A stretch of DNA of 64,000 nucleotides from Nitrospira sp. (lineage in GTDB: Bacteria; Nitrospirota; Nitrospiria; Nitrospirales; Nitrospiraceae): assembly GCA_020853775.1 (NCBI GenBank), contig JADYYH010000008.1:1-64000 (forward strand), read 5' to 3'. Below the pieces are notes generated by a model, which saw nothing but the letters and a program-made list of their open reading frames with translations, made no database searches and was not told where the DNA came from. The stretch's first letter is position 1, and the number at the start of each line of letters is the position of its first letter. The position numbers were made by a program, and so were the translations under genes. This document shows, piece after piece, positions 10,121-19,586 of the stretch.

Positions 10121-10795
10121 ATGAGGATTGCCGGATGGAAGCGAGGGGAGATAGCCGATATGGCTTCTGCAGGTATTCCCAAGTTGAATCTCCTGGCGAC
10201 TGGACCTGAAATCGCACTCCTGAGGGGAATTCAGATTGTACTTGTGGCTGTAACGGTATGTGCGTTTGGGCTGGCGTGGTGGTGGGGAGGAGATAGTGTC
10301 ACTGAAGGGGCCGCTGCTGCGCAGGTCGAGGCGGCGGCAAACAGGCTTCTTGTCGCGAATGCGCGAATGAGGCAGGAGATGGTGCAGGGTGGATTGATCC
10401 TGGATGCCTCGCAGCTCGCGGACCTCAAGCAGCAAGTGGCGTTTGCCAATACACTATCGGTAAAACGGCGCCTTTCATGGGCCAGGCTTTTGAGCGATCT
10501 TGAAGACGCAACGCCTTCGTCTATTTCCTTCACTGCCGTGGAGCTGAATTTTTCGGATATGACGGTTAGCCTGCAGGGAGGCTGTTCCTCGTTGCAGGAG
10601 CTTCATGTCATGGTTGCGGGTTTCAATGCACATCCGGCTTTTCGTAAGGCGATATTGTCTTCCCACAATGTGGAGCAGGTACACGCGTTGAAAGGTGATG
10701 CTGTATCGGACGGCCGCGATGATCTATTGCGTGCTTCACCGGGAGTAACGCACGTAGTGTTTACGATGACGGTGCAGTACAACGCGGTTCCGTAA
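10121..10795 (+). CDS. PilN-like assembly protein
   Basis: 224 aa. It starts one base after the previous stop. A short cytoplasmic N-terminus containing a PKLNLLA motif resembles the PilN peptide that docks into PilM. One membrane segment follows (about residues 42-60, IQIVLVAVTVCAFGLAWWW), then a periplasmic coiled coil (AAAAQVEAAANRLLVANARM) and a small alpha/beta domain (SISFTAVELNFSDMTVSLQG). This is the PilN architecture. Confidence 0.78.
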   Translation: MRIAGWKRGEIADMASAGIPKLNLLATGPEIALLRGIQIVLVAVTVCAFGLAWWWGGDSVTEGAAAAQVEAAANRLLVANARMRQEMVQGGLILDASQLADLKQQVAFANTLSVKRRLSWARLLSDLEDATPSSISFTAVELNFSDMTVSLQGGCSSLQELHVMVAGFNAHPAFRKAILSSHNVEQVHALKGDAVSDGRDDLLRASPGVTHVVFTMTVQYNAVP

Positions 10796-10805
10796 GGAGG
10801 CAGAG

Positions 10806-11411
10806 ATGGCCGTAGCGCTTATCCCTCGTCAGATGCAGCGGGTTACGCGGTCCATGTTGTTGCCGCTCGCGCCATTGGCGCTTGTCGCAGGGGGGAGTGT
10901 GGGACTCGCGGAGTGGGTGTATTGGTCTATGACGGTTCCTGCCCGCACCAGTCTTGCAACGGCAGAGATTGCATATCAGTTGACCAAGCAAGAAAAAACA
11001 CAGATTGAAGACACGATCAAGGTCCAAGTGCAGGCTAGATCCGTACAGGCTGAACTGGCGCAGATTTGGCGCACGCTGCCGACGCAGGATGAATTCTCAA
11101 GCTTGGCCCTGGCCGTTTCGGAACTTGGTCGCGCCGAAGGTGTGACGATTCCTGGTATGAACTACGCACTTAAGCCAGAGAAAGAGCGTGCGGTTGCCAG
11201 TGAAGCCACTCTGACATTCCAAGCCATCGGTACGTATGCCGGAATATATCGGTTTATTCATCAACTAGAGCATCACTCAACCTACATGGTTATTGATAAA
11301 TTGCAAGTGCGGCAAGTGGTGCATCCTCATGAAACAAGCCAACCGATGATCTCATTCAGTGTGACGCTCACTACGTTTCTGAGGCCGCCTCTCCAGTCAA
11401 GAAGGGCATAA
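10806..11411 (+). CDS. PilO-like assembly protein
   Basis: 201 aa. A GGAGGCAGAG site precedes the ATG. There is one N-terminal membrane helix (about 15-40), a coiled-coil stretch (AEIAYQLTKQEKTQIEDTIK) and a C-terminal ferredoxin-like domain of the PilO/GspM type (FQAIGTYAGIYRFIHQLE). It would pair with the PilN-like protein to link the inner-membrane platform and the secretin. Confidence 0.78.
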   Translation: MAVALIPRQMQRVTRSMLLPLAPLALVAGGSVGLAEWVYWSMTVPARTSLATAEIAYQLTKQEKTQIEDTIKVQVQARSVQAELAQIWRTLPTQDEFSSLALAVSELGRAEGVTIPGMNYALKPEKERAVASEATLTFQAIGTYAGIYRFIHQLEHHSTYMVIDKLQVRQVVHPHETSQPMISFSVTLTTFLRPPLQSRRA

Positions 11412-11412
11412 A

Positions 11413-12075
11413 ATGGTACGACAGAGATTTTTGGCGGTTGTTTTAGTAATCGCCTGGATTCTTATCGGTGCATGGCAATGGTCGGTGCTGGATGCGCCAA
11501 AGCGAGTTCCGCTGAGCAATATTTCAAAGAGAGACTCTGGCCCGAGGGGTTTGGAGTTTGCCTCAGAGTGGGCCTTGGAGAGGCCTTCTTCGAGGATCCG
11601 TGAGAGTCCATCGGTTCCTAAACGAAACCTTTTTGCCGTCTTTGCTGGCCCGAAGAAACGATCGGTGCCTTCTTCCAGCATACGGATGAAGCGAGGTGAG
11701 AAACGGCTCGGGCTTGGTTCTTCAGCTGCCGCTGTGGGTACGACTATGCCAGTGGTTCTGCAAGGAGTGGAGCCGTCAGTGCGTCGGCCGCCAGTGGAAG
11801 ATGTGGCGGCGCAAGCCAGTCGGGTGGAGCGCGATCGGCGGCAAAGGCAGCTAGCAGATCATTATGCTCAATATCGTTTATTAGGTTTTGCCGATCATAG
11901 CGGAGTTAAGCAAGCGTTTATTGGGAAAGGGACAGACATTTACATTGTTCGCCAGGGCGACATGCTTGGGGATATGTTTGTCGTATCTCTTATAGCGGAA
12001 TCTGGGGTGAAGGTCAGAGATATCGAATATGGTCTGGAGCAGACGATGCAACTGAAGCCAGAAGGTGGAGGTTGA
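11413..12075 (+). CDS. GspC/PilP-like periplasmic link protein
   Basis: 220 aa, starting one base after the PilO-like gene. There is one N-terminal membrane helix (FLAVVLVIAWILIGAWQW), a low-complexity basic linker, and a C-terminal domain (residues about 150-215) resembling the homology region of GspC/PilP (YRLLGFADHSGVKQAFIGKG, then VRQGDMLGDMFVV). Such domains contact the secretin N-domains. It is the last gene of the operon. Confidence 0.7.
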   Translation: MVRQRFLAVVLVIAWILIGAWQWSVLDAPKRVPLSNISKRDSGPRGLEFASEWALERPSSRIRESPSVPKRNLFAVFAGPKKRSVPSSSIRMKRGEKRLGLGSSAAAVGTTMPVVLQGVEPSVRRPPVEDVAAQASRVERDRRQRQLADHYAQYRLLGFADHSGVKQAFIGKGTDIYIVRQGDMLGDMFVVSLIAESGVKVRDIEYGLEQTMQLKPEGGG

Positions 12076-12386
12076 CCCTTTCTTGAAAGCTAGGTTACGT
12101 CGTGCTGGAAATTCGATTTTCTGACGGTGGTCTCGTTCCGAGACAGTTCTTACCCAGAGCAGGCGACTTCTTCGTAAGTTAATTGGATTTCTTGTATTGT
12201 TCAGCCTACTCACTCGAGGATAGGTGGTTGAGTGAGCCGTGCGGGCGGTGGTGTAACCCGTCCGTTACGCTTTAGTGATGGCCTATGTTTCTGCAATCGA
12301 CGCGAAGTGGCAACGGTTGCCAAGGAAGTGCTGTTTTTGTGTGTGGCTGTATTGGCGCAGATGGCCTGGTGGCGGGAAGAGGCCGG
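12076..12386. other. Intergenic region with two hairpins
   Basis: About 310 bases between the convergent pilus/secretion operon and the response regulator. It holds a 6-bp stem with a 3-base loop (GTCTCG 12130-12135 with CGAGAC 12139-12144) and a 7-bp stem with a 14-base loop (CTCACTC 12209-12215 with GAGTGAG 12230-12236). Neither is followed by a clean T-run, so they are only candidate terminators. The short frame at 12232-12435 overlaps the response regulator and looks spurious. Confidence 0.4.
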
Positions 12387-13733
12387 TCAATCGCCGACGC
12401 CGAACTTCTTGAGCTTGCTTAGCAGGGTTTTGTAGTCGATATCCAAGGTCTTGGCGGCGAGGGTTTTGTTGCCGTTGCTGGCGTGCAAGACGCGCAGGAT
12501 GTGTTGTCGTTCGATTGCCTCAAGGGGCAGCGTGGCGGGATCGCTTTCCTGAAGGGCGTGGATGGATTGCGGCAGCATCCGTTCGACCTCGGCTTGGGTG
12601 ATGGGTCCGGTTCCAGTTCCCATCAGGACGATCCGTTCGATCACATTCCGAAGTTCGCGCACGTTGCCCGGCCAGGGATAGGCGGCCAGGCGCTGCACGG
12701 CCGCTGGATCCACCGTGCGTGTGGCCATTCCTGGAATTCGGAGTGTTTGAAGAATGTGGTCGATCAGTGCAGGCAGATCCTCGGTGCGTTCACGCAGCGG
12801 CGGGACGCGCAGGGTGACGGTGTTAATGCGATACAAGAGGTCGTCGCGGAAGCGGCCTTGGTGGACGAGTTCCTGAATGTCCTGATTGGTGGCGCCGACG
12901 ATGCGCACATCCGCGTGAAGCGTTCGGGTGCTGCCGACCGGGCGATACTCGTTGCGGTCGAGAAAGCGCAGGAGGCTGACCTGCATCGGGCCTGGCATCT
13001 CGCCAAGCTCATCGAGAAAGAGCGTGCCTCTTTCCGCGGCGGCGACCAGGCCGATCGTGGAGCCGGTTGCGCCGGTGAAGGCCCCCTTGTCGTGACCGAA
13101 GAGCTCGCTTTCAAGCAACTCGCGGCTGACCGCGCCGCAGTTAATGGCCAAGAACGGGCCGCCGGCTCGCCGGCTGAGATCATGGAGCAGCCGGGCGGCG
13201 ACTTCTTTTCCTGAACCCGTCTCCCCCTGAATGAGGACTGGCGCATTGGCGGGCGCGACTTGCGCGATCTGCTGCTTGAGGTTGTGCCAGGCCTTGCCGG
13301 GGCCTTCCACAATCGCATCGCGGGTGAATCCGCCGTGGCGGGCCGCGAGGTTTTCCTTTTTCAATGCGCGGACGGTTTTGAGTTTGTTCAGGGCCGCTTT
13401 CACCACACCGGCGTCAAAGGGCGTCTCTTTCACGAGGAAATCCCAGGCGCCGTGCTTGATCGCCTCGACGGCATCTTTTACATCGCCGTGGCCGGTCAGC
13501 ATGAGCACATCGACATCGGGCTGATGGTCGGCAACCCACTTCAGCACCGCCCGCCCGTCCATGCCGGGCATGCGCAGATCCGTAATGACGCAATCGAATG
13601 GCGCGGTTTGCAAGGCGTCGATGCCGGCCTGGCCCTGTGTCACGGTTGTGACCTGGCAGCCTTCCTCGCGCAGCGTCTGTTCGAGCATCAGGCGGACATA
13701 TTCCTCGTCGTCGATGATGAGTGTGCGCATCAA
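12387..13733 (-). CDS. Sigma-54-dependent response regulator (NtrC family)
   Basis: 448 aa activator with three domains. The receiver is residues 1-120 (IIDDEE; phospho-acceptor Asp in CVITDLRMPGMDG; LTGHGD). The AAA+ domain is about 140-370, with Walker A GETGSGKE and the sigma-54 contact motif GAFTGA intact, plus Walker B GTLFLDELGEMP. A Fis-type helix-turn-helix ends the protein (HILRVLHASNGNKTLAAKTL). It overlaps the upstream sensor kinase gene by 4 bases, so the two are a translationally coupled two-component system. No target promoter was identified; the neighbouring pilus/secretion operon is a reasonable candidate by position only. Confidence 0.94.
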   Translation of the reverse strand: MMRTLIIDDEEYVRLMLEQTLREEGCQVTTVTQGQAGIDALQTAPFDCVITDLRMPGMDGRAVLKWVADHQPDVDVLMLTGHGDVKDAVEAIKHGAWDFLVKETPFDAGVVKAALNKLKTVRALKKENLAARHGGFTRDAIVEGPGKAWHNLKQQIAQVAPANAPVLIQGETGSGKEVAARLLHDLSRRAGGPFLAINCGAVSRELLESELFGHDKGAFTGATGSTIGLVAAAERGTLFLDELGEMPGPMQVSLLRFLDRNEYRPVGSTRTLHADVRIVGATNQDIQELVHQGRFRDDLLYRINTVTLRVPPLRERTEDLPALIDHILQTLRIPGMATRTVDPAAVQRLAAYPWPGNVRELRNVIERIVLMGTGTGPITQAEVERMLPQSIHALQESDPATLPLEAIERQHILRVLHASNGNKTLAAKTLDIDYKTLLSKLKKFGVGD

Positions 13734-15304
13734 TGTACCTGGATGGGAAAGGCGATGAAGAAGGTGCTGCCTTGGCCCGGCGTGGACTCCGCCCAGACCC
13801 GCCCGCCGTGTTTCTCCATCACGAGTTTTACAATGGCGAGGCCAACGCCGGTGCCTTCGTATTCTCCTGGGCTGTGGAGGCGCTCGAAGAGGCCAAAAAT
13901 CTTGTCGGTCTGACCGGCGTCGAACCCGATGCCGTTGTCGCGAATCCAGAGAACCTGTTCGGTCGAGGTCTGTTGGCCGCCGATGGCAACCGCGGGCGAG
14001 GCGGTGTGGCGGGAAAACTTCAGCGCGTTATCCAAGAGATTCGTGATGGCCTGGCGCACGCTGACCGGTTCACCGTAGAGATCTGAATACGGCAGGTGAA
14101 CGGTGGTCTTCACTGGGGCTCCTGTCAGGAGCTGCTGCCGCTCGACCAGCAGGCTGGAGATCATCTCCATGACGTTGAAGCGAAGGCGGGGAAGATCTTG
14201 TTGCTCCAAGCGCGAGTACTTCAGCAGGGCGTCGATCATGTGCGTGAGGCGGAGGGCTGAACCGCGGATGATGTCGATGTGATGCCGGAGCTGCGCGTCC
14301 TGCGATTCGGCAAATTGTTTTTCCAGCAGGGACGAGAAGCCTTCGATCTCGCGCAGGGGGCCTTTGAGATCGTGGGCGATTGAATAGGTGAAGGCTTCCA
14401 GTTCCTTGGTCTTTCGGATGAGCGCGGTGCTGTGATCGCGCAGGCTCGTTAGCATGGCGGTCAGCGAACCGGCGAGAGCGCCGACTTCGTCGCGGCTGGG
14501 CCAGGGCTCGAACTGCGCGGCCAGGTCGTGGTGGGCGACACGGTCGGCGGTGGCCGCGAGGCGCTTGAGTGGATTGGCAACCTGCCGTTTCATGACGATA
14601 TAGATCGTTACGATCAGAAGCCCGAGCAGGCCGAGGATCCCCATCACCATGGTCCGGGCTTGATCGACCAGCCGGTCGCCCTCGATTTTCATCTCGGTAT
14701 CTATTTTGCGATGCACGTCAATTAATGAGGCAATGATATCTTGTGTGCGCGCGGCCGCTTGCTCGTAGGTCGCTTCCGCGGCGGCTGATTCATCGAGGCT
14801 TTGGGCGGCGGCGGCCGCCAGGTCTTCCCGCTGTGCGCGCAGAGAGGTGAGGCCGTCGGCGATGGCGACGATAGCCATATCTTCCTGCAGAGCGAGGTCT
14901 GTCTGTCCGTGCTGTTCGAGCATGCCGTAGAGGATCGGATGGGTGCGCGCCGCATGGGTGGCTTGATAGGTATCGAGGGCGGTCAGGGTGCGCCGTTCGA
15001 TCTCGGCGATGGCGTGGAACGCGGCTACCCGGTCTGCGCCGGAGAGATGGGTCCTGGCGCGATGCATGCGGGTTTCAATCTCGGCCACATTGCGGAGCAT
15101 GTCCGCGGCGGTGATTACGCCGGGAATCGTAATCCGCTGGTGTCGGTCGACGTAACTGTTGACGCGGGATAGATACACAAGTGTGGCGGAAAAACTGCCG
15201 ATGAGTAACAGGAGAATCAGTCCGAACGCCACGGCGAGTTTTTGGCCGATGGACAGGCGCGCGATGAAGCTGGGAGGTGCGGACGGCATGGCGTACGGTA
15301 TCAC
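13730..15304 (-). CDS. Membrane sensor histidine kinase
   Basis: 524 aa. A first membrane helix (about 20-42, LAVAFGLILLLLIGSFSATLVYL) is followed by a periplasmic four-helix-bundle-like sensor region (about 45-215), a second helix (VMGILGLLGLLIVTIYIV) and a HAMP domain. The HisKA domain has its phosphorylated His in FTYSIAHDLKGPLREIEGF. The HATPase_c domain has N box NLLDNALKFSR, G1 box IRDNGIGF and G2 box GTGVGLAIVK. It is partner to the overlapping sigma-54 response regulator. A downstream in-frame ATG (MPSAPPS) is also possible as start. Confidence 0.92.
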   Translation of the reverse strand: MIPYAMPSAPPSFIARLSIGQKLAVAFGLILLLLIGSFSATLVYLSRVNSYVDRHQRITIPGVITAADMLRNVAEIETRMHRARTHLSGADRVAAFHAIAEIERRTLTALDTYQATHAARTHPILYGMLEQHGQTDLALQEDMAIVAIADGLTSLRAQREDLAAAAAQSLDESAAAEATYEQAAARTQDIIASLIDVHRKIDTEMKIEGDRLVDQARTMVMGILGLLGLLIVTIYIVMKRQVANPLKRLAATADRVAHHDLAAQFEPWPSRDEVGALAGSLTAMLTSLRDHSTALIRKTKELEAFTYSIAHDLKGPLREIEGFSSLLEKQFAESQDAQLRHHIDIIRGSALRLTHMIDALLKYSRLEQQDLPRLRFNVMEMISSLLVERQQLLTGAPVKTTVHLPYSDLYGEPVSVRQAITNLLDNALKFSRHTASPAVAIGGQQTSTEQVLWIRDNGIGFDAGQTDKIFGLFERLHSPGEYEGTGVGLAIVKLVMEKHGGRVWAESTPGQGSTFFIAFPIQVH

Positions 15305-15371
15305 AGGGCGTGAAGAGGTGTCAGCCGATTCGATCTGAACCTAGGCTGAGTGTCAGGAGGTGGCCTGCGGT

Positions 15372-16142
15372 TTACTGGCGGCCGGTTCCCCATCGGCGAT
15401 GGAGAAACCGTTCCATCGGAGCGAAGAGTGTTTTGTCGACGGCCAGCCCGATGACGACGATCACGAGCATCACCCCGATCACTTGATCCATGGCATTCAA
15501 TTCCCGGCCGTAGTGCAGCAGGTGTCCGAGGCCGAATCCGGTCAGAATGGTCACGAAAATCTCCGCCGCCATCAGCGACCGCCAGGCGAAGGCCCAGCCT
15601 TGTTTCATGCCGCTCAGGAGGAAGGGCAGCGAGGCCGGCAGCACCACATGCGTCCAGGTGTGCAGTCCGGTCGATCCCATGCTGCGGGCGGCGCGGGTAT
15701 AGATGGGCGGGATCGTTCGCACGCCGTTGTCGGTCGCGAGAATCAACGACCAGAGGGTGCCCATCACCACGACGAAGAGCATGGCGGATTCCGTCTGGCC
15801 GAACCAGAGCAGCGCGAGCGGAACCCAGCAGACGCTCGGGAGCGTTTGGAGTCCCAGCGCAAGGACGCCGATGGTGTCTTGAGACCAGCGGGACGAGGCC
15901 GTGAGGAGCCCCAAGGGAAGTCCGACGAGGATGCCAATGCTGTATCCGATCAGCAATCGCCGCAGGGTGACGAGGGTCGCTTCCCAGAGTGTGCCGTCTT
16001 CCACGGCCGACCGCAGATAGTCGAACACGCTTTCCGGGGATGGCAGGAGGAGAGGCGACCAGAATTTGGCCGCGACGGCGAAATGCCATGCCGCCAGGAG
16101 GGCCAGAAAAAATAGTGACGCGGACAGCCATCGTGCGATCAT
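15372..16142 (-). CDS. SsuC/TauC-type ABC transporter permease
   Basis: 256 aa inner-membrane permease with about six hydrophobic helices. The cytoplasmic EAA loop lies around residues 160-190 (YTRAARSMGSTG). It belongs to the nitrate/sulfonate/bicarbonate (NitT/TauT) family. The start overlaps the stop of the ATPase gene by 4 bases. It ends the leftward arm of the transport locus. The substrate could be a sulfonate, nitrate-like anion or another oxyanion; the sequence alone does not decide. Confidence 0.88.
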   Translation of the reverse strand: MIARWLSASLFFLALLAAWHFAVAAKFWSPLLLPSPESVFDYLRSAVEDGTLWEATLVTLRRLLIGYSIGILVGLPLGLLTASSRWSQDTIGVLALGLQTLPSVCWVPLALLWFGQTESAMLFVVVMGTLWSLILATDNGVRTIPPIYTRAARSMGSTGLHTWTHVVLPASLPFLLSGMKQGWAFAWRSLMAAEIFVTILTGFGLGHLLHYGRELNAMDQVIGVMLVIVVIGLAVDKTLFAPMERFLHRRWGTGRQ

Positions 16143-16945
16143 CCCGCCACCTCGGTCTGGACGTAGCCTTTCAGGACACGGGTGATCTCCGTGGCGTAGC
16201 GGGCGAGGTCCACGCTGTTGATGTCGCGCGGGCGCGGCAGAGGAATCGCGAATTCCTCGCGAATTCGTCCGGGGTTTGGCGAAAACAGGATGACGCGGTC
16301 GCCGAGACAGACGGCTTCACGCACGTTGTGCGTGACGAAGACAATGGTTTTGCGATGCTGGCTCCAGATGCGTTGAATGTCGCCGTAGAGCTGTTCGCGC
16401 GTGAGCGCATCGAGGGCGCCGAAGGGCTCGTCCATCAAGAGCACGCTGGGGTTCGGCGCCAGTGCGCGGGCCAGCGCGACACGCTGTTTCATGCCGCCGG
16501 AAAGTTCATGGACATTGGAATGCATGAATCGCTTGAGGCCGACCAGTTCCAGGAAATATTCGGCTTTCTCCTGACGCTCCGCCGCAGTCAGGCCATTGCT
16601 GAGCTTCAGGCCGAAGAGGACGTTGCCTAGCACGGTCAGCCAGGGGAAGAGCGCGGCTTCTTGAAACATCATGAGGCGGTGCGGGCCGGGGGCGGTGATC
16701 GTCTGGCCGTCGGCTTCGACGAGCCCGCGATCGGGCCGGTCGAGGCCGGCAACGATGTTGAGTAAGGTCGATTTGCCGCAGCCGCTAGGCCCGACGAGGC
16801 AGACGAATTCGCCTTCGGCGATGCGGAGCGTCACGTCGTCCAGCGCTTGTACATTCAATGAGCTGGTTTTGAACGACTTCGAAATATGTTCAAGCACGAG
16901 TTTGCTGGAGCCGGTGTCCGCGGTTGCGTGGTTCGATTCCGCCAT
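16139..16945 (-). CDS. SsuB/TauB-type ABC transporter ATPase
   Basis: 268 aa. Walker A is GPSGCGKSTLLN (about residue 52), the signature is LSGGMKQRVALARAL, Walker B is VLLMDEPFGALDALTR, and the switch His is in VFVTHNVREAV. This pattern is typical of NitT/TauT-type importers. It lies one base downstream of the binding-protein gene and overlaps the permease gene, so all three are co-translated. Confidence 0.93.
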   Translation of the reverse strand: MAESNHATADTGSSKLVLEHISKSFKTSSLNVQALDDVTLRIAEGEFVCLVGPSGCGKSTLLNIVAGLDRPDRGLVEADGQTITAPGPHRLMMFQEAALFPWLTVLGNVLFGLKLSNGLTAAERQEKAEYFLELVGLKRFMHSNVHELSGGMKQRVALARALAPNPSVLLMDEPFGALDALTREQLYGDIQRIWSQHRKTIVFVTHNVREAVCLGDRVILFSPNPGRIREEFAIPLPRPRDINSVDLARYATEITRVLKGYVQTEVAG

Positions 16946-16946
16946 G

Positions 16947-17927
16947 TCAGTGCAGCCTTTCGATTAAGCGGGACAAGTCGGGAGCGGTGCGAATAAATCC
17001 AGCCCGCTGCGCGTTGGCGACGAACTGCCGATATTCGTCTGGTGCGGCCTCTGCGGTGAGGACGATGCGCGGCCAGGCGCGGGCGATCAATTCGGCGGAG
17101 ACCTTGGCTTGGGTTTCCGCAGCGAGTTCCTGCTGGACCATCTGCTTGGCCTCTGTCGGGTGCGCGAGGATCCACTCGGTCAGTTCGCGATGGGCCTGCG
17201 CAAACTTTTTGGCGAGATCGCGCTTGGCGGTGAGGAACTTCACGCTCGACACGAGCACGGTGATGCTTTCCTTCGATTGTTCCAGCAAGACGGTGCCGCC
17301 GGCATCCTGTTCGAGGCGGGAAACCCAAGGTTCTACGGTCCAGACGGCATCGAGTTTCTTTTGCTGAAACAGCGACAGTTGATCTGGATTGGGTGTCGGG
17401 ACGATAAAGGCGTCGCCGCCGGTTTGCGTAATCTTCAGTCCACCGTTGGCCAGCCAGGCCCGGCAGGCAACATCTTGGGTATTGCCGAGTTGCGGAGTCG
17501 CGATGGTTTTCCCGCGAAAGTCTGTGGGCTGTTTGAGTCCGGAGCCCGGCTGAACGACCAGCGCGGCTCCACCGGTGGCGGCGCCGGCGATGATCCGGAT
17601 TTCTTCGCCACGGGATTTGCTGTAGACATTCAAGGCCGGACTTGGCCCCACATACGTGAGGTCGATGGAATTCGCTACAAGCGCTTCCATGGCGCTGGGG
17701 CCGGCGTTGTAGATGTACCACTCGATCTTCACGTCTTTGCCGAGCCGTTCCTCGAACCATCCATGGCCGGTGCGTGAGAGATGCTGGGCGACCAGGCCCT
17801 GGATGTGGGTGATGTTGGGGAAATGCCCCACGCGAATGGTCTCGCCTGCCGAGGCGTTGCGGGGTGTGAGGGCCAATACCAGCAGGGCGAGGACTGATAA
17901 CAGTATGTGACGGTGTGGGCGTGGCAT
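16947..17927 (-). CDS. SsuA/NrtA-like periplasmic substrate-binding protein
   Basis: 326 aa with a cleavable signal peptide (about 1-27, ending NASAG). The body reads as the NMT1/SsuA fold: TIRVGHFPNITHIQGLVA, YNAGPSAMEALVANSIDLTY, then the hinge region FRGKTIATPQLGNTQDVACR. It is the binding protein for the permease and ATPase that follow. It sits downstream of the lipoprotein gene in the same orientation, which links this importer to the porin/SBP/lipoprotein module. Confidence 0.88.
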   Translation of the reverse strand: MPRPHRHILLSVLALLVLALTPRNASAGETIRVGHFPNITHIQGLVAQHLSRTGHGWFEERLGKDVKIEWYIYNAGPSAMEALVANSIDLTYVGPSPALNVYSKSRGEEIRIIAGAATGGAALVVQPGSGLKQPTDFRGKTIATPQLGNTQDVACRAWLANGGLKITQTGGDAFIVPTPNPDQLSLFQQKKLDAVWTVEPWVSRLEQDAGGTVLLEQSKESITVLVSSVKFLTAKRDLAKKFAQAHRELTEWILAHPTEAKQMVQQELAAETQAKVSAELIARAWPRIVLTAEAAPDEYRQFVANAQRAGFIRTAPDLSRLIERLH

Positions 17928-18011
17928 CGTGAATCCTTTGTCAGTACTCGGACCGGCGGCGGGATGCTCCCGCTGCCGGCCGCGAGGTCATAGTCGCGTA
18001 CAGGCGTATCT

Positions 18012-18725
18012 TTAGCGGCGCGGTTCCAAGCCAGGATAGATGGGCATGGCCGCGAGCGCTTCTCGATACTTGATCTGCAGTTCTTCCTGTTGATCGGGCG
18101 CGAACAGCTGCCCTCCCGATCGCACCGCGGCCAGGTATTCTTCCGGTTCAAACGTCGCATCGAACGCGGCGGATCGCTCAGGCACGTTCGGCATTTGCCG
18201 GTCGTACTTGCTGATGTCGGGGCCTGGGCTGTGCCGGTCATGGACTTCGCTCAACGCGAGGACCAGAAGGCGGCCGCGAATCGAGAGCCATCCCGCGGTC
18301 GTTTCTTCTTCCCCTTGGTCCGTGGCGTGGCTTAAGTGGAACCGTACGCGCTGAGCCGCGGTGGCTTGGGCCAATCCCTTCGCCAGGTGCGGAGCGAGCA
18401 GCATGATTTCTTCATCGCGGAAGGCCCGGGTCCGGTCCGCGTCGCCGCTGAACAAGCGGTGGATGACGTTCCGGCGTTCCCATACCCGCACGTTTCTCAG
18501 CAGCGTGCCGATTTCTGTCGGCGTGAGTGTGGCTGGGTGCGAGTTCGCCGATGAATCGGGATCGTTTTCCAGCTGTATCGTATTGAGCCCCGATTGATAG
18601 ATCGCCTTCGGCGCTGAAACGGGTTGCGAGGCGCAACCGGCAATCAGTGCCAGCCCCACCAGAAGAAGCAGTCCTGTCGATGGCCGTGGATGGATGCGCC
18701 CTGCTGTAGGCGTTACGCGAGTCAT
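18012..18725 (-). CDS. Lipoprotein of unknown family, paralogue of 23853-24515
   Basis: 237 aa. A lipoprotein signal (LLLLVGLALIAGC) gives an acylated Cys near residue 31. I do not recognise the family. The body aligns by eye with the protein at 23853: a segment LTPTEIGTLLRNVRVWERR, then RDEEIMLLAPHLAKGLAQA, RVRFHLSHA, TAGWLSIRGRLLVLALSEVH and a C-terminal EEYLAAVRSGGQLF. Its start overlaps the stop of the ModA-like gene by 4 bases, so it is co-translated with a periplasmic binding protein. A role as an outer- or inner-membrane accessory of the porin/binding-protein pair is inferred. Confidence 0.75.
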   Translation of the reverse strand: MTRVTPTAGRIHPRPSTGLLLLVGLALIAGCASQPVSAPKAIYQSGLNTIQLENDPDSSANSHPATLTPTEIGTLLRNVRVWERRNVIHRLFSGDADRTRAFRDEEIMLLAPHLAKGLAQATAAQRVRFHLSHATDQGEEETTAGWLSIRGRLLVLALSEVHDRHSPGPDISKYDRQMPNVPERSAAFDATFEPEEYLAAVRSGGQLFAPDQQEELQIKYREALAAMPIYPGLEPRR

Positions 18726-19546
18726 GGTTTAGCCTCCTGCGGTTGAACGATGCCAGCGTGCCGGGGCGCTTGATCGAACCCATGTTCTTTCAGCTGGGCT
18801 TGAATCTGGGGTGTCAGAAGGAATTCGATGAAGTCTCCCGCTCCGGAGAGATTCTTAGCCGTCCAGACGATCGCCACGCCATATCGAATCGGGGTGTGCG
18901 AGTCTTCCGGGGCCGTATCGAGAATGCGGATGTGCTGGTCTGCGACGGCATCGGTTCGATAGACAATGCCGATTTCAGCCTCGCCTTTGGCCACGAGATC
19001 CAGCACGGCGCGCGAATGCTCGCCGTATATGAATTGTGCCTTTAGCTGCGGTTCCAGCTTGCTGTACTTGAGAAATTGCGCGGCGACTTTTCCCACCGAG
19101 GAGGCCTTGAGATCGCCGATGGCGATGCGCCGAACGGGGACGGTATAGAGGTCTTGAATCGAGGCGATCGGCGCTGGCAGCGAAGTGCCGGTGATGAGGA
19201 CCAGCGAGGTGCCGGCATAGACGCGTTTGCTGCCCTGAATGACGAGGCCCTTTTTTTCGAGTTGGTCGATTTCTTCCGACAGCGACGGCAAGAACACATC
19301 GACCGGCGCGCCTTCCTCAATTTGCTTTCGGAGCGTTTGGGACGGGCCGTAGATCACGCGCACGGCGATCTCTTTATGGTGCGACTCGAAGATCGGCAGC
19401 ACTTTCCGGAGCGCGTCTTTGACGCTATTGGCGGCGGCAATCGTCAGGATCTCCGGCTGGGCTTGCGCGGCCGGCGTGATCCCAAGCGCGGGGGCGATGA
19501 CGCTCAGCCCCAGCAGGAGTTTTGTGAGAGCGATTTTGTAGGTCAT
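18722..19546 (-). CDS. ModA-like oxyanion-binding periplasmic protein
   Basis: About 274 aa. I chose the ATG at 19546 because GAGGA lies about six bases upstream and a signal peptide follows directly (LTKLLLGLSVIAPALG, AAQAQ); longer starts up to 19612 are in frame. The body has the ModA-type start LTIAAANSVKDALRKVLPIF, then VDVFLPSLSEEIDQLEKKGL and GEAEIGIVYRTDA. The family binds molybdate, tungstate or related oxyanions. No permease lies directly beside it; the nearest ones are SsuC-like and, on the other arm, ModB. Confidence 0.85.
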   Translation of the reverse strand: MTYKIALTKLLLGLSVIAPALGITPAAQAQPEILTIAAANSVKDALRKVLPIFESHHKEIAVRVIYGPSQTLRKQIEEGAPVDVFLPSLSEEIDQLEKKGLVIQGSKRVYAGTSLVLITGTSLPAPIASIQDLYTVPVRRIAIGDLKASSVGKVAAQFLKYSKLEPQLKAQFIYGEHSRAVLDLVAKGEAEIGIVYRTDAVADQHIRILDTAPEDSHTPIRYGVAIVWTAKNLSGAGDFIEFLLTPQIQAQLKEHGFDQAPRHAGIVQPQEAKP

Positions 19547-19586
19547 GAGATTCCTCGTCATGGAATGAAGTCGTTGCGTCATGTTC